Program-made: the position numbers and the translations under genes
DNA from: Marilutibacter chinensis
GTDB lineage: Bacteria > Pseudomonadota > Gammaproteobacteria > Xanthomonadales > Xanthomonadaceae
DNA: 64,000 nt
Assembly (NCBI RefSeq): GCF_021725675.1
Contig: NZ_JAKJPO010000008.1
Coordinates: 124,001 to 188,000, forward strand
Reading direction: 5' to 3'
Notes under the pieces: model-generated
Databases searched by the model: none
What the model was told of the DNA's origin: nothing
What the model saw: only the letters and a program-made list of their open reading frames with translations
In this document: positions 43,657-53,022 of the stretch, piece by piece
How positions within the stretch are numbered: the first letter of the stretch is position 1
Layout: each line of letters opens with the position of its first letter

Positions 43657-44283
43657 TCAGGAGTTCTTCAGCACGATCTGGTAGGCGACGACCCCGGCTT
43701 CGCGGCAGCGGTCGATGGCCTTCTCCAGGATCTCGAAGAACTCCTTGAGCAGGAACATCTGCAGGTGGTCGAGCCTGCCGGAGTAGATGTCGCGGTACAG
43801 CTCCAGCATCAGCCGGTCGGCATCGTTCTCCAGCGCGCGCAGCTCGTCGCTGAGCGCCTTCATCGGCTCCAGCTTCAGGTTGCGCAACTGGCGGACCATC
43901 TTCACCACCACCGATGCGGCCTGTTCGAGCATGGCCGCGCGCGGCGCGAAGTCGATGTGCTCAAGATGCTGGGTCGCCAGCGCATAGCGGTCGGCGAACT
44001 TCTCGACCTGTTTCGGGATCTTGTGCAGGGCCGAGGCCAGCGCCTCGATGTCCTCGCGCTCGATCGGCGTGATGAAGCTGTCGACCAGCTCCTGGCTCAG
44101 CTGGATCGAGACGTCGCGCTCGCGCTGGCGGGCCAGCTTGAAGGCGTCCAGCGCCGGCTGCCGGTCGGCTTCCTTCAGCATCGCGTGCAGGGCCTTGGCG
44201 CTGTCGTGGGCGGCCAGCGCGGCCTCCTCGAGCAGGGAGTAGAACTGGTTGCCTTGGCCGAAGATGGTCTGCAGGGAAAACAT
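43657..44283 (-). CDS. DUF47/TIGR00153 PhoU-like phosphate transport accessory protein
   Basis: The 208-residue all-helical protein starts MFSLQTIFGQGNQFYSLLEE. PhoU-like metal-binding pattern 'ELVDSFITPIEREDIEALASALHKIPK' and 'ALENDADRLMLELYRD...KEFFEILEKAIDRC' identify DUF47 (Sinorhizobium OrfA). It is thought to modulate Pit. It precedes pit, and its promoter region contains the Pho box at 44401-44418. Confidence 0.94.
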   Translation of the reverse strand: MFSLQTIFGQGNQFYSLLEEAALAAHDSAKALHAMLKEADRQPALDAFKLARQRERDVSIQLSQELVDSFITPIEREDIEALASALHKIPKQVEKFADRYALATQHLEHIDFAPRAAMLEQAASVVVKMVRQLRNLKLEPMKALSDELRALENDADRLMLELYRDIYSGRLDHLQMFLLKEFFEILEKAIDRCREAGVVAYQIVLKNS

Positions 44284-44634
44284 GCGTCAAAACGCCTCTG
44301 GTCGCGACCCTGGCGGGCCAGGGCGAAGGATGGGAAAGAAGGGGCACATGAAGGCCTGCGGTCCTGTCCGTGCTCGCAGGCGGAACTCGCGGGCGGAATT
44401 ATGACCGTTTTGTGACCGGACCGCAGTCCCGACGCCCGCTGGGCCGCCGCCCCGCCTTCCTCCGGCGGCCGTGGCGTCTGGCGGGCCCACGATTGCGGGC
44501 CTGTTAATATCGGTGGGCCCTATCGGCTCCAGACTTTCAGAAATGGACGACGACCCGGAACCTTCCAGTAGCCACGCCCCCCGCCCTTGGCGGCCCCTGC
44601 CGGCCGCCCGCTCCACGACCCGGGGGGGACCGCC
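44284..44634. other. Divergent intergenic region DUF47-pit / CorC gene
   Basis: A 351-nt gap with no gene seen. It contains the Pho box at 44401-44418 facing the DUF47 gene and a TAATAT-like element (44505-44510) toward the CorC gene with no clear -35. The leader to the DUF47 ATG would be about 90 nt. Confidence 0.5.
44401..44418 (-). promoter_or_regulatory. Predicted Pho box (PhoB site) upstream of DUF47-pit
   Basis: On the minus strand two 7-bp direct repeats with an A-rich 4-bp spacer read CGGTCAC-AAAA-CGGTCAT, the exact architecture of a Pho box (CTGTCAT N4 CTGTCAT; 5/7 and 6/7 matches). It ends 117 nt before the DUF47 ATG and points that way. In Sinorhizobium the homologous orfA-pit operon is repressed by PhoB, so either sign of control is possible. 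Confidence 0.7.
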
Positions 44635-45969
44635 ATGCTGGAGCTGACGATCGTCCTGGCCCTGATCGCGTTGAACGGCTTCTTCGCGATGTCGGAGATG
44701 GCGCTGGTGACCTCGCGCAAGCTGCGCCTGAAGCAGATGGCCGAAACGCCCGGCCGTGGTCAGCGCGGAGCGCGGGTCGCGCTGGCGCTGGCCGAGCACC
44801 CGGACAACCTGCTGTCGACGGTGCAGGTCGGCATCACCCTGATCGGCGTCCTCACCGGCCTGTTCGGCGGCGAGGGCATCGGCCTGCTGATCGCCGGCTG
44901 GCTGCAGGGAGTGTGGCCGGGTGCGGCCGAATATGCGCGGACCATCGGCATCGGCACCGCGGTCGGACTGATCACCGCCGGCACGGTGATCTTCGGCGAG
45001 CTGGTGCCCAAGCGGCTGGCCCTGACCAATCCCGAAGGGATCGCCAGCACGGTCGCGATTCCGCTCGATGCCTTGTCACGCTTCGCCCGACCGGTGGTGG
45101 CCCTGCTCGGCACGATCAACCGTGGCGTGCTGCGGCTGTTCGGTATCCGCGACGACGCCCGCACCGCGATCAGCGAAGAGGAAATCCGGCTGCTGGTCAG
45201 CGAGAGCCACGAGCAGGGCGTGATCGACGCCGACGAACGCAAGATGGTCTATCGCGTGCTCAGCCTCGGCGATCGCACTGCCGAGAGCCTGATGACGCCG
45301 CGCACCCGCATCGCCTGGCTGGATGCGGAAGCGCCGGTCGCCGAGAATCTCGAGCGGATGCGCGAGACGCCGTTCTCGCGCTACCCGGTCTACCGCGGCG
45401 ACGACCGCGAGGTGCTGGGCATCCTGGAGACCAAGTCGCTGTTCGAGTCGCTGCAGCAGCCCGGCCCGCCGCGGCTGTTCGAGCGCCTGCGCGAAGCGCT
45501 GTTCGTGTCCGAGTCGACCCACGCGTTCAAGCTGCTGGAGATCTTCCGCGAGGAACAGCAGTCGATCGCGCTGGTGGTCGACGAATACGGCGACGTCACC
45601 GGCCTGGTCACCGTCAACGACCTGCTCGGCGCGGTGATCGGCCGCATCCAGGCCACCGAGGCCGAGGACAGCGAGGCGCCCGTGGTCCAGCGCGCGGACG
45701 GTACCTGGCTGCTCGACGGCAGCCTGTCGCTCGACGACCTGCGCGAGCTGATCGACGGCGGCCGCCTGCCGATAGACGAAGAGCCCGACTTCCACACCGC
45801 CGCCGGCATGGTCATCAGCCACTTCGGGCGCATCCCGCACGTCGGCGAGCACGTCGACTGGGACGGCTGGCGCATCGAGGTCGTCGACCTGGACGGCCCG
45901 CGGATCGACAAGCTGCTGCTGCAGGCGCTGCCGGACCTGGACGCGGACAGCGATGAAACGCTCGGCTGA
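44635..45969 (+). CDS. CorC/HlyC family (CNNM-CBS) transporter-like protein
   Basis: The protein has 444 residues. The N-terminal DUF21/CNNM domain (about 1-190) has three or four helices ('LELTIVLALIALNGFFAMSEMAL', 'VGITLIGVLTGLFGGEGI', 'ITAGTVIFGELVPKRLAL'); a CBS pair (about 215-340, 'VMTPRTR'-like 'LMTPRTRIAWLD', 'LVVDEYGDVTGLVTVNDLL') and a C-terminal CorC_HlyC domain ('WLLDGSLSLDDLRELI', 'TAAGMVISHFGRIPHVGE') follow. These proteins are linked to magnesium/cobalt homeostasis and membrane stress. Overlaps the next gene by 17 nt. Confidence 0.93.
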   Translation: MLELTIVLALIALNGFFAMSEMALVTSRKLRLKQMAETPGRGQRGARVALALAEHPDNLLSTVQVGITLIGVLTGLFGGEGIGLLIAGWLQGVWPGAAEYARTIGIGTAVGLITAGTVIFGELVPKRLALTNPEGIASTVAIPLDALSRFARPVVALLGTINRGVLRLFGIRDDARTAISEEEIRLLVSESHEQGVIDADERKMVYRVLSLGDRTAESLMTPRTRIAWLDAEAPVAENLERMRETPFSRYPVYRGDDREVLGILETKSLFESLQQPGPPRLFERLREALFVSESTHAFKLLEIFREEQQSIALVVDEYGDVTGLVTVNDLLGAVIGRIQATEAEDSEAPVVQRADGTWLLDGSLSLDDLRELIDGGRLPIDEEPDFHTAAGMVISHFGRIPHVGEHVDWDGWRIEVVDLDGPRIDKLLLQALPDLDADSDETLG

Positions 45970-46627
45970 GCCACCGCACGACGCGCACGGACCGCGGCCG
46001 CTGTCGGAAGCCGGCACCCGTGCGCTGCTCGACGCGTTCGCGGTCGGCGACCCCGATGCGCCGCTGCGCCTGGGCGACGTGTTCGCCGGGCTGGGCAAGC
46101 GCTCGTTCGGGATGCTGCTGTTCGTCGCCACCCTGCCCGCGTTCATCCCGATCCCCGGCGTGGGCGGCGCGATCAGCGGTCCGCTCGCGCTGCTGATCGG
46201 TGCGCAGCTGCTGATCGGCCTGCGCAAGCCGTGGCTGCCGGCGTTCATCGCCCGCCGCGGGCCGACCCGCCACTCGATGGTGCGCTTCCGCGACCTGCTC
46301 TCGCCGTGGCTGTCCCGGCTCGAGCGCGTGGTGCGACCGCGCGCCGCCTTCCTGCTCGACCGCCGCCTTGCCAGTGCGGTCACCGGCGTGCTGGTGATGC
46401 TGCTCGGCCTGCTGCTGTCGCTGCCGATCCCGTTCACCAACTACCTGTTCGGGGTGCTGCTGCTGATGTTCGCGCTGGCCCTGCTGGAACGCGACGGTTA
46501 CCTGATGGGCGTCGCCTGGCTGGCCGGGATCACGGCGGTGGCGGTATTCGGTGTGCTTTCGGGCAGTCTGGCGGCGATGGCCGCCGAGGGCCTGCAAATG
46601 CTGGGCGTCGGCGCCGCAACGGAGTGA
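45953..46627 (+). CDS. ExoD family membrane protein
   Basis: The 224-residue protein shows the ExoD pattern: 'RLGDVFAGLGKRSFGMLLFVATLPAFIPIPGVGGAISGPLALLIGAQLLIGLRKPWLPAFI', then 'RHSMVRFRDLLSPWLSRLERVVRPR', and C-terminal helices. ExoD proteins influence exopolysaccharide synthesis in rhizobia; the role elsewhere is unclear. About five hydrophobic segments. Translationally coupled to the CorC gene. Confidence 0.9.
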   Translation: MKRSAEPPHDAHGPRPLSEAGTRALLDAFAVGDPDAPLRLGDVFAGLGKRSFGMLLFVATLPAFIPIPGVGGAISGPLALLIGAQLLIGLRKPWLPAFIARRGPTRHSMVRFRDLLSPWLSRLERVVRPRAAFLLDRRLASAVTGVLVMLLGLLLSLPIPFTNYLFGVLLLMFALALLERDGYLMGVAWLAGITAVAVFGVLSGSLAAMAAEGLQMLGVGAATE

Positions 46628-46766
46628 CGAACGGCCGTCGCGGCCGCGGTCTTCCTCCCTGGACCGGCATCCGCGAACCGTGCGCGGCTCCTGGGTCCGC
46701 GTTTCATCTTCCGCGCTCCGCGTCCGCTTCGTGGTCGGTCCGGCGTGCTCGGCCGGGCGACCGCAT

Positions 46767-48902
46767 TCAACCCAGCAGCGCGAAGAACTCGTTCGCCGGC
46801 AGCGGCTGTCCGAGCCAGTAGCCCTGGGCCTGGTCGCAACCGCGCTCGCGCAGCAACGCGTACTGACCGGCCTTCTCCACGCCCTCCGCGATCACCGTGA
46901 TGCCCAGCGAATGCGCCATCGCGATGATCGCGCTGGTCAGCGCGAGGTCGTCCGGATCGCGCAGGATGTCGGCGATGAAGCTGCGATCGATCTTGACCCC
47001 GTCCACCGGCACCCGGCGCAGGTGGCTGAGCCCGGAGAAGCCGGTGCCGAAGTCGTCCAGCAGAACCTTGACTCCGGTCTCGCGCAGCTTCGCGAGCAGC
47101 TCGCTGGCATGGGTCTCGTCGCCGATCACCGCGGTCTCGGTCAGCTCCAGGTGCAGCCGTCCGGGTTCCAGGCCGGTCTCCTGCAGGCAGTCGGCGACGA
47201 TCTGCGCCAGTTCGCCGCCGCTTCGCAACTGCCGCGAGGAAACGTTGACCGCCACCGAAAGCGGTTCGGCCATCGGCCGCGCCCGCTGCCAGCGCACGGC
47301 TTCGGCACAGGCGGTACGCAACACCTGCGGACCGAGCGTCTCGATCAGCCCGCTCTGCTCCGCGACGTCGATGAAGACCGATGGAGCGACCTGCCCATGG
47401 CGCGGGTGGTTCCAGCGCAGCAATGCCTCGGCTCCGACCATGGTGCGGTCGGCCAGCCGGTAGACCGGCTGGTAGACCAGGCTGAGCTCGCCCCGGTCCC
47501 AGGCGCCGCGCAGTTCGTGCTCGAGGTTGACCCGGCGTTCCACCGCCAGGTCCATCGCACGGCTGTAGAAGCGGTAGCAGTTCTTGCCGGCGACCTTGGC
47601 CTGGTACATCGCGATGTCGCCGTTCTTCATCAGCGCCGTCGCGGTCGAGGCATCGTCCGGGAACAGGGTGATGCCGATCGACGTACCGAGGAAGACCTGG
47701 CGGTCCTGGACCAGGATCGGCTGGCCCAGCTCGGCGACCAGCGCGTCGGCCAGGGCCATCGCGACCGCGCGCACGTCGTGCCCATCCTTGGGCGAGGCGT
47801 GCACCAGGATCACGAACTCGTCGCCGCCGAAGCGCGCCAGCAACGCGTTCTCGCCGGCATGCCGCTGGATGGTGTCGCGGATCCGCGCCGAGCACTGGAC
47901 CAGCACCTCGTCGCCGACGTCGTGGCCGAGCGTGTCATTGACGCGCTTGAAGTCGTCGATGTCGGCGAACAGCAGCGCCAGTTGCTGCCCGGCACCGCGG
48001 ATCATCAGCAGTTGCTCGTCGAGCGCCTCGCGGAATGCCAGCCGGTTGGACAGGCCGGTCAGCGAGTCGGTATAGGCCATCCGGCGGATGTCGCGGTCGT
48101 GGCGGGCGAGACTCTCGCTCATCCGGCTGAACGCGCGCATCAGCTCACCCACTTCGTCGCGGCGACGGCTGGTCGGCAGGTCGACCTCGAAGCGGCCCGC
48201 CTCGATCTGGCGTGCGGAGTCGGCCAGCAGCCGGATCGGGCGCACCAGCCAGCGCTGGACCAGCCACAACATCACCACGCCCAGCAGCACGATGCCGCCG
48301 GCCATCGTGCCGGCCCACAGCAACTGGCGCAGGCCGAGCCCGTCCAGCTGCCCGCGCATTTCCTCCAGTGCACGGTCCTGGAAGCCGCGGGCGATGGCCA
48401 GGTCGAAGCCGATGCGCACGCCGCCCAGGCGCTCCTCGCCGATCAGGATCGGCGCCGAAACGTCCATCAGGTCATCGCTGAACTGCGTCAGCAGCGAATC
48501 CGACGCGATCACCTCGTCGGCGAACACGTCGTCCATGCGCTTGCCATAGCTCGGAATCGTTTCGCTGCCGTCGTGGATGATGTTGCCTTCCGCGTCGTAG
48601 ACGAGGACGTAGTGCGCGTCGGCCTGGTTCAGCGCGGATGCGCTCAGGCTGCCGATCGCGTCGAGGTCGAAGTAGTACAGCGGGTTGGCCAGGGCTTCGC
48701 CGAGCTGGGCGACCGTGCCCTCGCCGCGTCGGCGCAGGCTGTTGCTGGCGACACCCGACATCGCGTCGCGGGTCACCGCGATCACTTCCTCCTGGGCGCG
48801 TTCCTGGCGCTGCAGCAGGACCGCCATCAGCAGAAGCTGCACCACCAGGGCCAGCGCCATCACGAGCAGGAACTTCGCCTGCAGCCCGCTGCGCAGGTTC
48901 AT
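46767..48902 (-). CDS. HAMP-GGDEF-EAL cyclic di-GMP signalling protein
   Basis: The protein has 711 residues. Two membrane helices (about 10-28 and 197-216) flank a periplasmic sensor (about 30-195), then a HAMP domain ('RWLVRPIRLLADSARQIEAG', about 218-270), GGDEF with intact 'ARFGGDEFVIL', and EAL with intact 'EALLRWNHP', 'DDFGTGFSGLSHL' and 'KIDRSF'. It may both make and break cyclic di-GMP. Its start overlaps the stop of the PhnD-like gene by 4 nt, suggesting that the binding protein is the periplasmic input for this receptor, as for NspS-MbaA in Vibrio. Confidence 0.94.
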   Translation of the reverse strand: MNLRSGLQAKFLLVMALALVVQLLLMAVLLQRQERAQEEVIAVTRDAMSGVASNSLRRRGEGTVAQLGEALANPLYYFDLDAIGSLSASALNQADAHYVLVYDAEGNIIHDGSETIPSYGKRMDDVFADEVIASDSLLTQFSDDLMDVSAPILIGEERLGGVRIGFDLAIARGFQDRALEEMRGQLDGLGLRQLLWAGTMAGGIVLLGVVMLWLVQRWLVRPIRLLADSARQIEAGRFEVDLPTSRRRDEVGELMRAFSRMSESLARHDRDIRRMAYTDSLTGLSNRLAFREALDEQLLMIRGAGQQLALLFADIDDFKRVNDTLGHDVGDEVLVQCSARIRDTIQRHAGENALLARFGGDEFVILVHASPKDGHDVRAVAMALADALVAELGQPILVQDRQVFLGTSIGITLFPDDASTATALMKNGDIAMYQAKVAGKNCYRFYSRAMDLAVERRVNLEHELRGAWDRGELSLVYQPVYRLADRTMVGAEALLRWNHPRHGQVAPSVFIDVAEQSGLIETLGPQVLRTACAEAVRWQRARPMAEPLSVAVNVSSRQLRSGGELAQIVADCLQETGLEPGRLHLELTETAVIGDETHASELLAKLRETGVKVLLDDFGTGFSGLSHLRRVPVDGVKIDRSFIADILRDPDDLALTSAIIAMAHSLGITVIAEGVEKAGQYALLRERGCDQAQGYWLGQPLPANEFFALLG

Positions 48903-49855
48903 TCGACGTCCGCCCGCACCCGCCCGACGCCGGCGGCCACACGATCCAGCGCCTGCATCGACGCCGCGTCGATCGCGAGGAACCGGGTGGTGCCGAAGAA
49001 CCGCTTCATCGCGTCGCCGGCGGCGGGATCGTCGGCCGCCGCCATCAGCACCTCGCGCAGGCGTTCACGCACCCTCGGGTCCATGTTCGCGCGCACCAGT
49101 TCCACCGCCCGCGGGAACTCATGGGTCTTGCCGATCACGACCAGGTCGTCCTTGAACGCCGGCGGCATCCGGCGCGGGTTGTCCCAGTCCAGGTTGCTCA
49201 TGACACCGACGTCGACCAGACGCTTGTGGACCCAGGTCGAGATGTTGAGCTCGGAGCGGGCGAACAGGTAGCCGACCGAATCGGCACCAGCGTGGTCCAT
49301 CGGCGACAGCAGCATTTCCAGGACCAGGCCGCGGTCGAGCATCGCCGCGGCCGGCACGAAATAGGCGCTGGTCGAGGACGGCCGCTGGAACGCGACCGAA
49401 TGTCCGGCCAGCTCGTCGAGCGAGCCCAGGCCGCTGTCGCGACGTGCGAAGAAGAGGCTGTGATAGTGGCTGGTGCCGTCGCGCTCGGTCAGCACCAGCG
49501 GCACCGCGCCGGCGCGTTCGTGCATCACCATCGCGGTGCCCGCGGTCTCGGTGATCCAGTCGACCCGGCCGCGGCGCAGATAGCTGGCCATCTGCTGCGG
49601 GTCCTTGGCCATCAGGATCCGGCCCTCGCGGATGCCGACGTCGGCCAGCCGCGGCACCACGTAGTCCAGCAGCGGCTTGAGCTGTTCGAAATGCGCCTTG
49701 GGGTCGTCGCTGATGCGCCCCAGCACCAGCACGTGGGCATCATCGACCGGCACCGCAGCGGGCGTGTCGTCGGCCCATCCCGGCACCGGGAGAGCAAGGC
49801 CGATCAACAGCACCACGAGGCACGACAGGCGTACGGTCAAGGACGAATGCCACAA
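48899..49855 (-). CDS. PhnD-like periplasmic substrate-binding protein
   Basis: The 318-residue protein has a signal peptide (SCLVVLLIGLALPVPGWA) and a PhnD/phosphate-phosphonate-binding fold: 'RISDDPKAHFEQLKPLLDYVVPRL', 'MASYLRRGRVDWITETAGTA', 'VAFQRPSSTSAYFVPAAAML', 'DVGVMSNLDWDNPRRMPPAF', 'VIGKTHEFPR'. No ABC permease or ATPase gene is adjacent. It is instead coupled (4-nt overlap) to a GGDEF-EAL receptor, which suggests a sensing rather than transport role. The ligand cannot be told from sequence. Confidence 0.9.
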   Translation of the reverse strand: MWHSSLTVRLSCLVVLLIGLALPVPGWADDTPAAVPVDDAHVLVLGRISDDPKAHFEQLKPLLDYVVPRLADVGIREGRILMAKDPQQMASYLRRGRVDWITETAGTAMVMHERAGAVPLVLTERDGTSHYHSLFFARRDSGLGSLDELAGHSVAFQRPSSTSAYFVPAAAMLDRGLVLEMLLSPMDHAGADSVGYLFARSELNISTWVHKRLVDVGVMSNLDWDNPRRMPPAFKDDLVVIGKTHEFPRAVELVRANMDPRVRERLREVLMAAADDPAAGDAMKRFFGTTRFLAIDAASMQALDRVAAGVGRVRADVE

Positions 49856-50000
49856 ACGGGAAAACCGGCGGCCAGACTAATCGAAAACCGGCGGCGGCGG
49901 CTATCGGAAACGAAATCCGCGAAACGGCGGTTGCCCCCATCCGTCGCCGCATCGTCAGACCGGTAACCCGCCCGTCGGCAACCCCTGCCGGAACCGGCCT

Positions 50001-50813
50001 TCAGGGATCGCCGCAGTCCTGCCCGTCCGACGGCACCCGCGGAGCCGCCGCCGGGCCCAGTCGCACGGTCCGCTCGACGTCGGCCAGCACGCCGCGCAGC
50101 AGGCGCACCTCGCGGGCATCGAGCCCGGCGCGCAGGAACAGCCGCCGGAACTTGCGCAACGCCGATTCGGGGCTGCGTCCCTTGTGGAAGTCGATCAGGT
50201 CCAGCACACCGCCGAGCTGGCCGAAGAAGCCCTCCAGCTCGGCATGCGAGGCCGGCGGGTCGCCACGGGCCAGCTCCCCGTCGTCATTCCGGGCCGACGC
50301 CAGCAGGGCCAGGCGCAGCTCGTAGGCCAGCACCTGCACCGCCGCAGCCAGATTCAGCGAGCTGTAGCCGGGATTGGCCGGGATGTGCACGGCCGCGTGG
50401 CAGAGCTGCAGCTCCCCGTTGTCCAGACCGGTGCGCTCGCGGCCGAAGACCAGCGCCACCTCGCCGCCATCGGCCGCCCGCGCGAGCGCACGCGTCGCGG
50501 CCTCGCGCGGGGCCAGTTCGTCCAGCGCGATCCGGCGGCTGCGGGCGGTGCAGCCAAGCACCAGGCGGCAGTCGGAAACCGCCTCGGCCAGGCTCGCGCA
50601 GGTGCGGGCGGACGCCAGCACGTCGTCTGCGCCGGCGGCGAGCGCCAGCGACTCGTGGTCGGGGGCCTTTTCCGGCGCCACCAGCACCAGCCGCGTCAGG
50701 CCCATGGTCTTCATCGCCCGGGCCGCGGAACCGATGTTGCCGGGGTGCTGGGTGCCGACCAGGACGATGCGCAGGCGCGATGCCGTCGATTCAGCTGTCG
50801 AATGGGTAGTCAT
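50001..50813 (-). CDS. trmJ: tRNA (cytidine/uridine-2'-O)-methyltransferase TrmJ
   Basis: The protein has 270 residues (start [35 protein letters not shown]). SPOUT knot motifs '[20 protein letters not shown]', '[16 protein letters not shown]' and '[24 protein letters not shown]' are those of TrmJ, which methylates position 32 of tRNA. C-terminal helical dimerisation region follows. Divergent from suhB, a common arrangement in this group. Confidence 0.96.
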   Translation of the reverse strand: MTTHSTAESTASRLRIVLVGTQHPGNIGSAARAMKTMGLTRLVLVAPEKAPDHESLALAAGADDVLASARTCASLAEAVSDCRLVLGCTARSRRIALDELAPREAATRALARAADGGEVALVFGRERTGLDNGELQLCHAAVHIPANPGYSSLNLAAAVQVLAYELRLALLASARNDDGELARGDPPASHAELEGFFGQLGGVLDLIDFHKGRSPESALRKFRRLFLRAGLDAREVRLLRGVLADVERTVRLGPAAAPRVPSDGQDCGDP

Positions 50814-50822
50814 CGCCGCCAA

Positions 50823-50831
50823 TGGTAAACT
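50823..50831 (+). promoter_or_regulatory. Extended -10 promoter element for suhB
   Basis: TGGTAAACT (TGn plus TAAACT) lies 10 nt past the trmJ start, giving a leader of about 105 nt to the suhB ATG. Confidence 0.45.
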
Positions 50832-50941
50832 CCGCGCCCCGGCCATGCCTCGGCATGCCACTGCCGGGACGCTCTTTCACTCCTCCCCAGTCCGGTCGCG
50901 GCCCAGCGCCCGCCCCACCTCATCCGTCGAGGCGTACCGCC

Positions 50942-51772
50942 ATGCAGAAACCCGCCGTCACCCTCATGGTCAAGGCCGCTCGTGCCGCCGGCAACGTACT
51001 GCTGCGCCACATGCACCGGCTGGATGCGCTGAACGTGGTCGAGAAGGACCGCCAGGACTACGCCAGCGAGGTCGACGAGGAGGCCGAGAAGGTCGTCATC
51101 CGCGAGCTCAAGCGAGCCCACCCCGACTATGCCTTTCTTGGTGAAGAAACCGGTGCCAGCGGGGGCAGCGGCTACAACCAGCGCTTCACCTGGGTCATCG
51201 ATCCGCTCGACGGCACCAGCAACTACCTGCGCGGGTTCCCGCACTTCTGCGTGTCGATCGCCCTGGTCGAGAACGGCGAGCCGGTCCACGGGGTGATCTT
51301 CGATCCGATCCGCAACGACCTGTTCACCGCCAGCAAGGGCAGCGGCACCCAGCTCAACGGCAAGCGCGTGCGCGTGGCCGAGCGCAAGGACATCGGCGGC
51401 AGCGTGATCCTGACCGGCTTCGCGCCGCGAGAGCGCAGCCGTGCCGGCGCCCAGCTCAGGACCATCGACAACCTGCTGCTGGAGGCAGAGGACATCCGCC
51501 GCACCGGCTCGGCCGCGCTCGACCTGGCCTACGTCGCCTGCGGACGCTCCGACGCCTATTTCGAGGCCGGGGTGAAGCCCTGGGACATCGCCGCCGGCGC
51601 CCTGATGGTGCGCGAAGCCGGCGGCAAGGTCTGCGACTTCCGCGGCCGCGGCACCGGGCCGATGGACGCCCGCGGCACCGCCCCGCGTGCCGTGGTCGCC
51701 GGCAATCTCAAGATCTGCGACCAACTGCAGAAGAAGATCGTCGATACCGGCTACGCCGCGGCGTTCGACTGA
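50942..51772 (+). CDS. suhB: Inositol-1-monophosphatase SuhB family
   Basis: The 276-residue protein starts [24 protein letters not shown]. Metal-site motifs: 'FLGEETG', '[19 protein letters not shown]' and '[19 protein letters not shown]'. SuhB is an Mg-dependent inositol phosphatase and in E. coli an rRNA antitermination/processing factor. The ATG is preferred over an upstream in-frame one (50822) that lies in the promoter. Ends before a repeat and a terminator shared with secF. Confidence 0.95.
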   Translation: MQKPAVTLMVKAARAAGNVLLRHMHRLDALNVVEKDRQDYASEVDEEAEKVVIRELKRAHPDYAFLGEETGASGGSGYNQRFTWVIDPLDGTSNYLRGFPHFCVSIALVENGEPVHGVIFDPIRNDLFTASKGSGTQLNGKRVRVAERKDIGGSVILTGFAPRERSRAGAQLRTIDNLLLEAEDIRRTGSAALDLAYVACGRSDAYFEAGVKPWDIAAGALMVREAGGKVCDFRGRGTGPMDARGTAPRAVVAGNLKICDQLQKKIVDTGYAAAFD

Positions 51773-51779
51773 CGCCTGC

Positions 51780-51809
51780 CCGTCATTCCGGCTTTCGCCG
51801 CGATGACGG
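51780..51809. repeat. Short inverted repeat after suhB, 'CGTCATTCCGG' type
   Basis: CCGTCAT (51780-51786) pairs with ATGACGG (51803-51809); the CGTCATTCCGGCTTTCGCCG sequence resembles a repeat seen in many Xanthomonadales gaps but is degenerate. Confidence 0.5.
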
Positions 51810-51998
51810 CATGAACTGCCGACTGCGGGTAGGTGACTCCGGACAGGGTCGCGACCCACCGGGACGGGAGTTGCTCCGCCCTCCGATCGGCATCCATGCC
51901 TCAAAGTCGGGTCGTGGACCATCCTGGCCCACTCTCCGCAAACCCCATGCCCACCGGCTTCCCCACACCCTCCCCGCAATCGGGAGAAGAACCGAAAA

Positions 51999-52025
51999 AG
52001 GCCGCGCCATGAGCGCGGCCTTTCT
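51999..52025. terminator. Bidirectional terminator between suhB and secF
   Basis: AAAGGCCGCGC (51999-52009) pairs with GCGCGGCCTTT (52015-52025). A TTTTTCGG tail follows on the minus strand (secF side) and CTGTT on the plus strand. Confidence 0.85.
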
Positions 52026-52047
52026 GTTGGGGCCAGGGCCGGCAATC

Positions 52048-53007
52048 TCAGGGGCGGCGCGCCAGCGCCTCCTCGTCGCGCGCCTTCGGCATCAGGTCCT
52101 GCTTGGTCACCTTGAGCGGACCGAAGGTCAGCAGGGTGCTGGCGACGAAGATCGACGACAGGGTACCGATCACCGCGCCGATCAGCATCGACTCGGCCAG
52201 GCCGCGCAGCGAGCCGCCGCCATACAGGTACAGCGCCAGCATCGTCAGGATCGCGACGAACGAGGTGATCACGGTTCGCGACAGGGTCTGGTTGATCGCC
52301 GCGTTGATCACGCTGATCGAGTCGGCGCGCATCGAACGGAAGTTCTCGCGGATGCGGTCGAACACCACGATGGTGTCGTTGATCGAGAAGCCCATCACCG
52401 ACAGGATGCCGGCCAGCACGGTCAGGTCGAACTCGTGCCCGGTCAACGCGAACCAACCGGTGACCACGACCACGTCGTGCAGGGTGGTCAGGGTCGCGGC
52501 GACGGCGAACTTCTTCTCGAACCGGAACGAGATGTAGATCATGAAGCCGACGACGACGAAGATCAGCGCCCAGATGCCGTTGACGGCGATCTCCTTGCCG
52601 ATCTGCGGGCCGACGAAGTCGCTCTTGAGCACGGTGCCCGGGTTGCCTTCGATCGCCAGCGCCTGCTGGATCTCGCGTGCGGTGTTCTGGTCGGCGCCGC
52701 CCTCGCCGCCCTCGGTCCTGGGCTGGACCCGGATCAGCAGATCGTTGCCCGAACCGAAGGTCTGCACCTGGGCGTTGCCGTAACCCGCCTCGCCCAACCG
52801 CGCACGCACGTCATCGACGTCGACCGGCTGCTCGAAGCGCATCTCGGTCACGGTGCCGCCGGTGAAGTCGAGGGCGAAGTTGAAGCCCTTGAACGCCATC
52901 GCCGCGAACGAACCCAGCACCAGCAGCACGGCGATCGCCAGCGACACGCGCCCGAGGCGCATGAAGTCGATCTTGCTGTCGTAGGGGAACAGGTTGAATG
53001 GTTTCAT
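52048..53007 (-). CDS. secF: Protein translocase subunit SecF
   Basis: The protein has 319 residues. 'FALDFTGGTVTEMRF' is the SecF/SecD 'DFxGG' periplasmic motif, and the C-terminal half carries five helices with 'GFSINDTIVVFDRIRENF' and 'SRTVITSFVAILTML', the proton-channel helices. SecF works with SecD and YajC to pull exported proteins through SecYEG. Gap to secD is 15 nt. Confidence 0.97.
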   Translation of the reverse strand: MKPFNLFPYDSKIDFMRLGRVSLAIAVLLVLGSFAAMAFKGFNFALDFTGGTVTEMRFEQPVDVDDVRARLGEAGYGNAQVQTFGSGNDLLIRVQPRTEGGEGGADQNTAREIQQALAIEGNPGTVLKSDFVGPQIGKEIAVNGIWALIFVVVGFMIYISFRFEKKFAVAATLTTLHDVVVVTGWFALTGHEFDLTVLAGILSVMGFSINDTIVVFDRIRENFRSMRADSISVINAAINQTLSRTVITSFVAILTMLALYLYGGGSLRGLAESMLIGAVIGTLSSIFVASTLLTFGPLKVTKQDLMPKARDEEALARRP

Positions 53008-53022
53008 TTCTCTCGTGCCCCG

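Noticed and set aside
44587..44634. Earlier in-frame ATG for the CorC gene
   Set aside because: The extra residues (MAAPAGRPLHDPGGTA) precede the first membrane helix without similarity; the ATG at 44635 gives the usual N-terminus.
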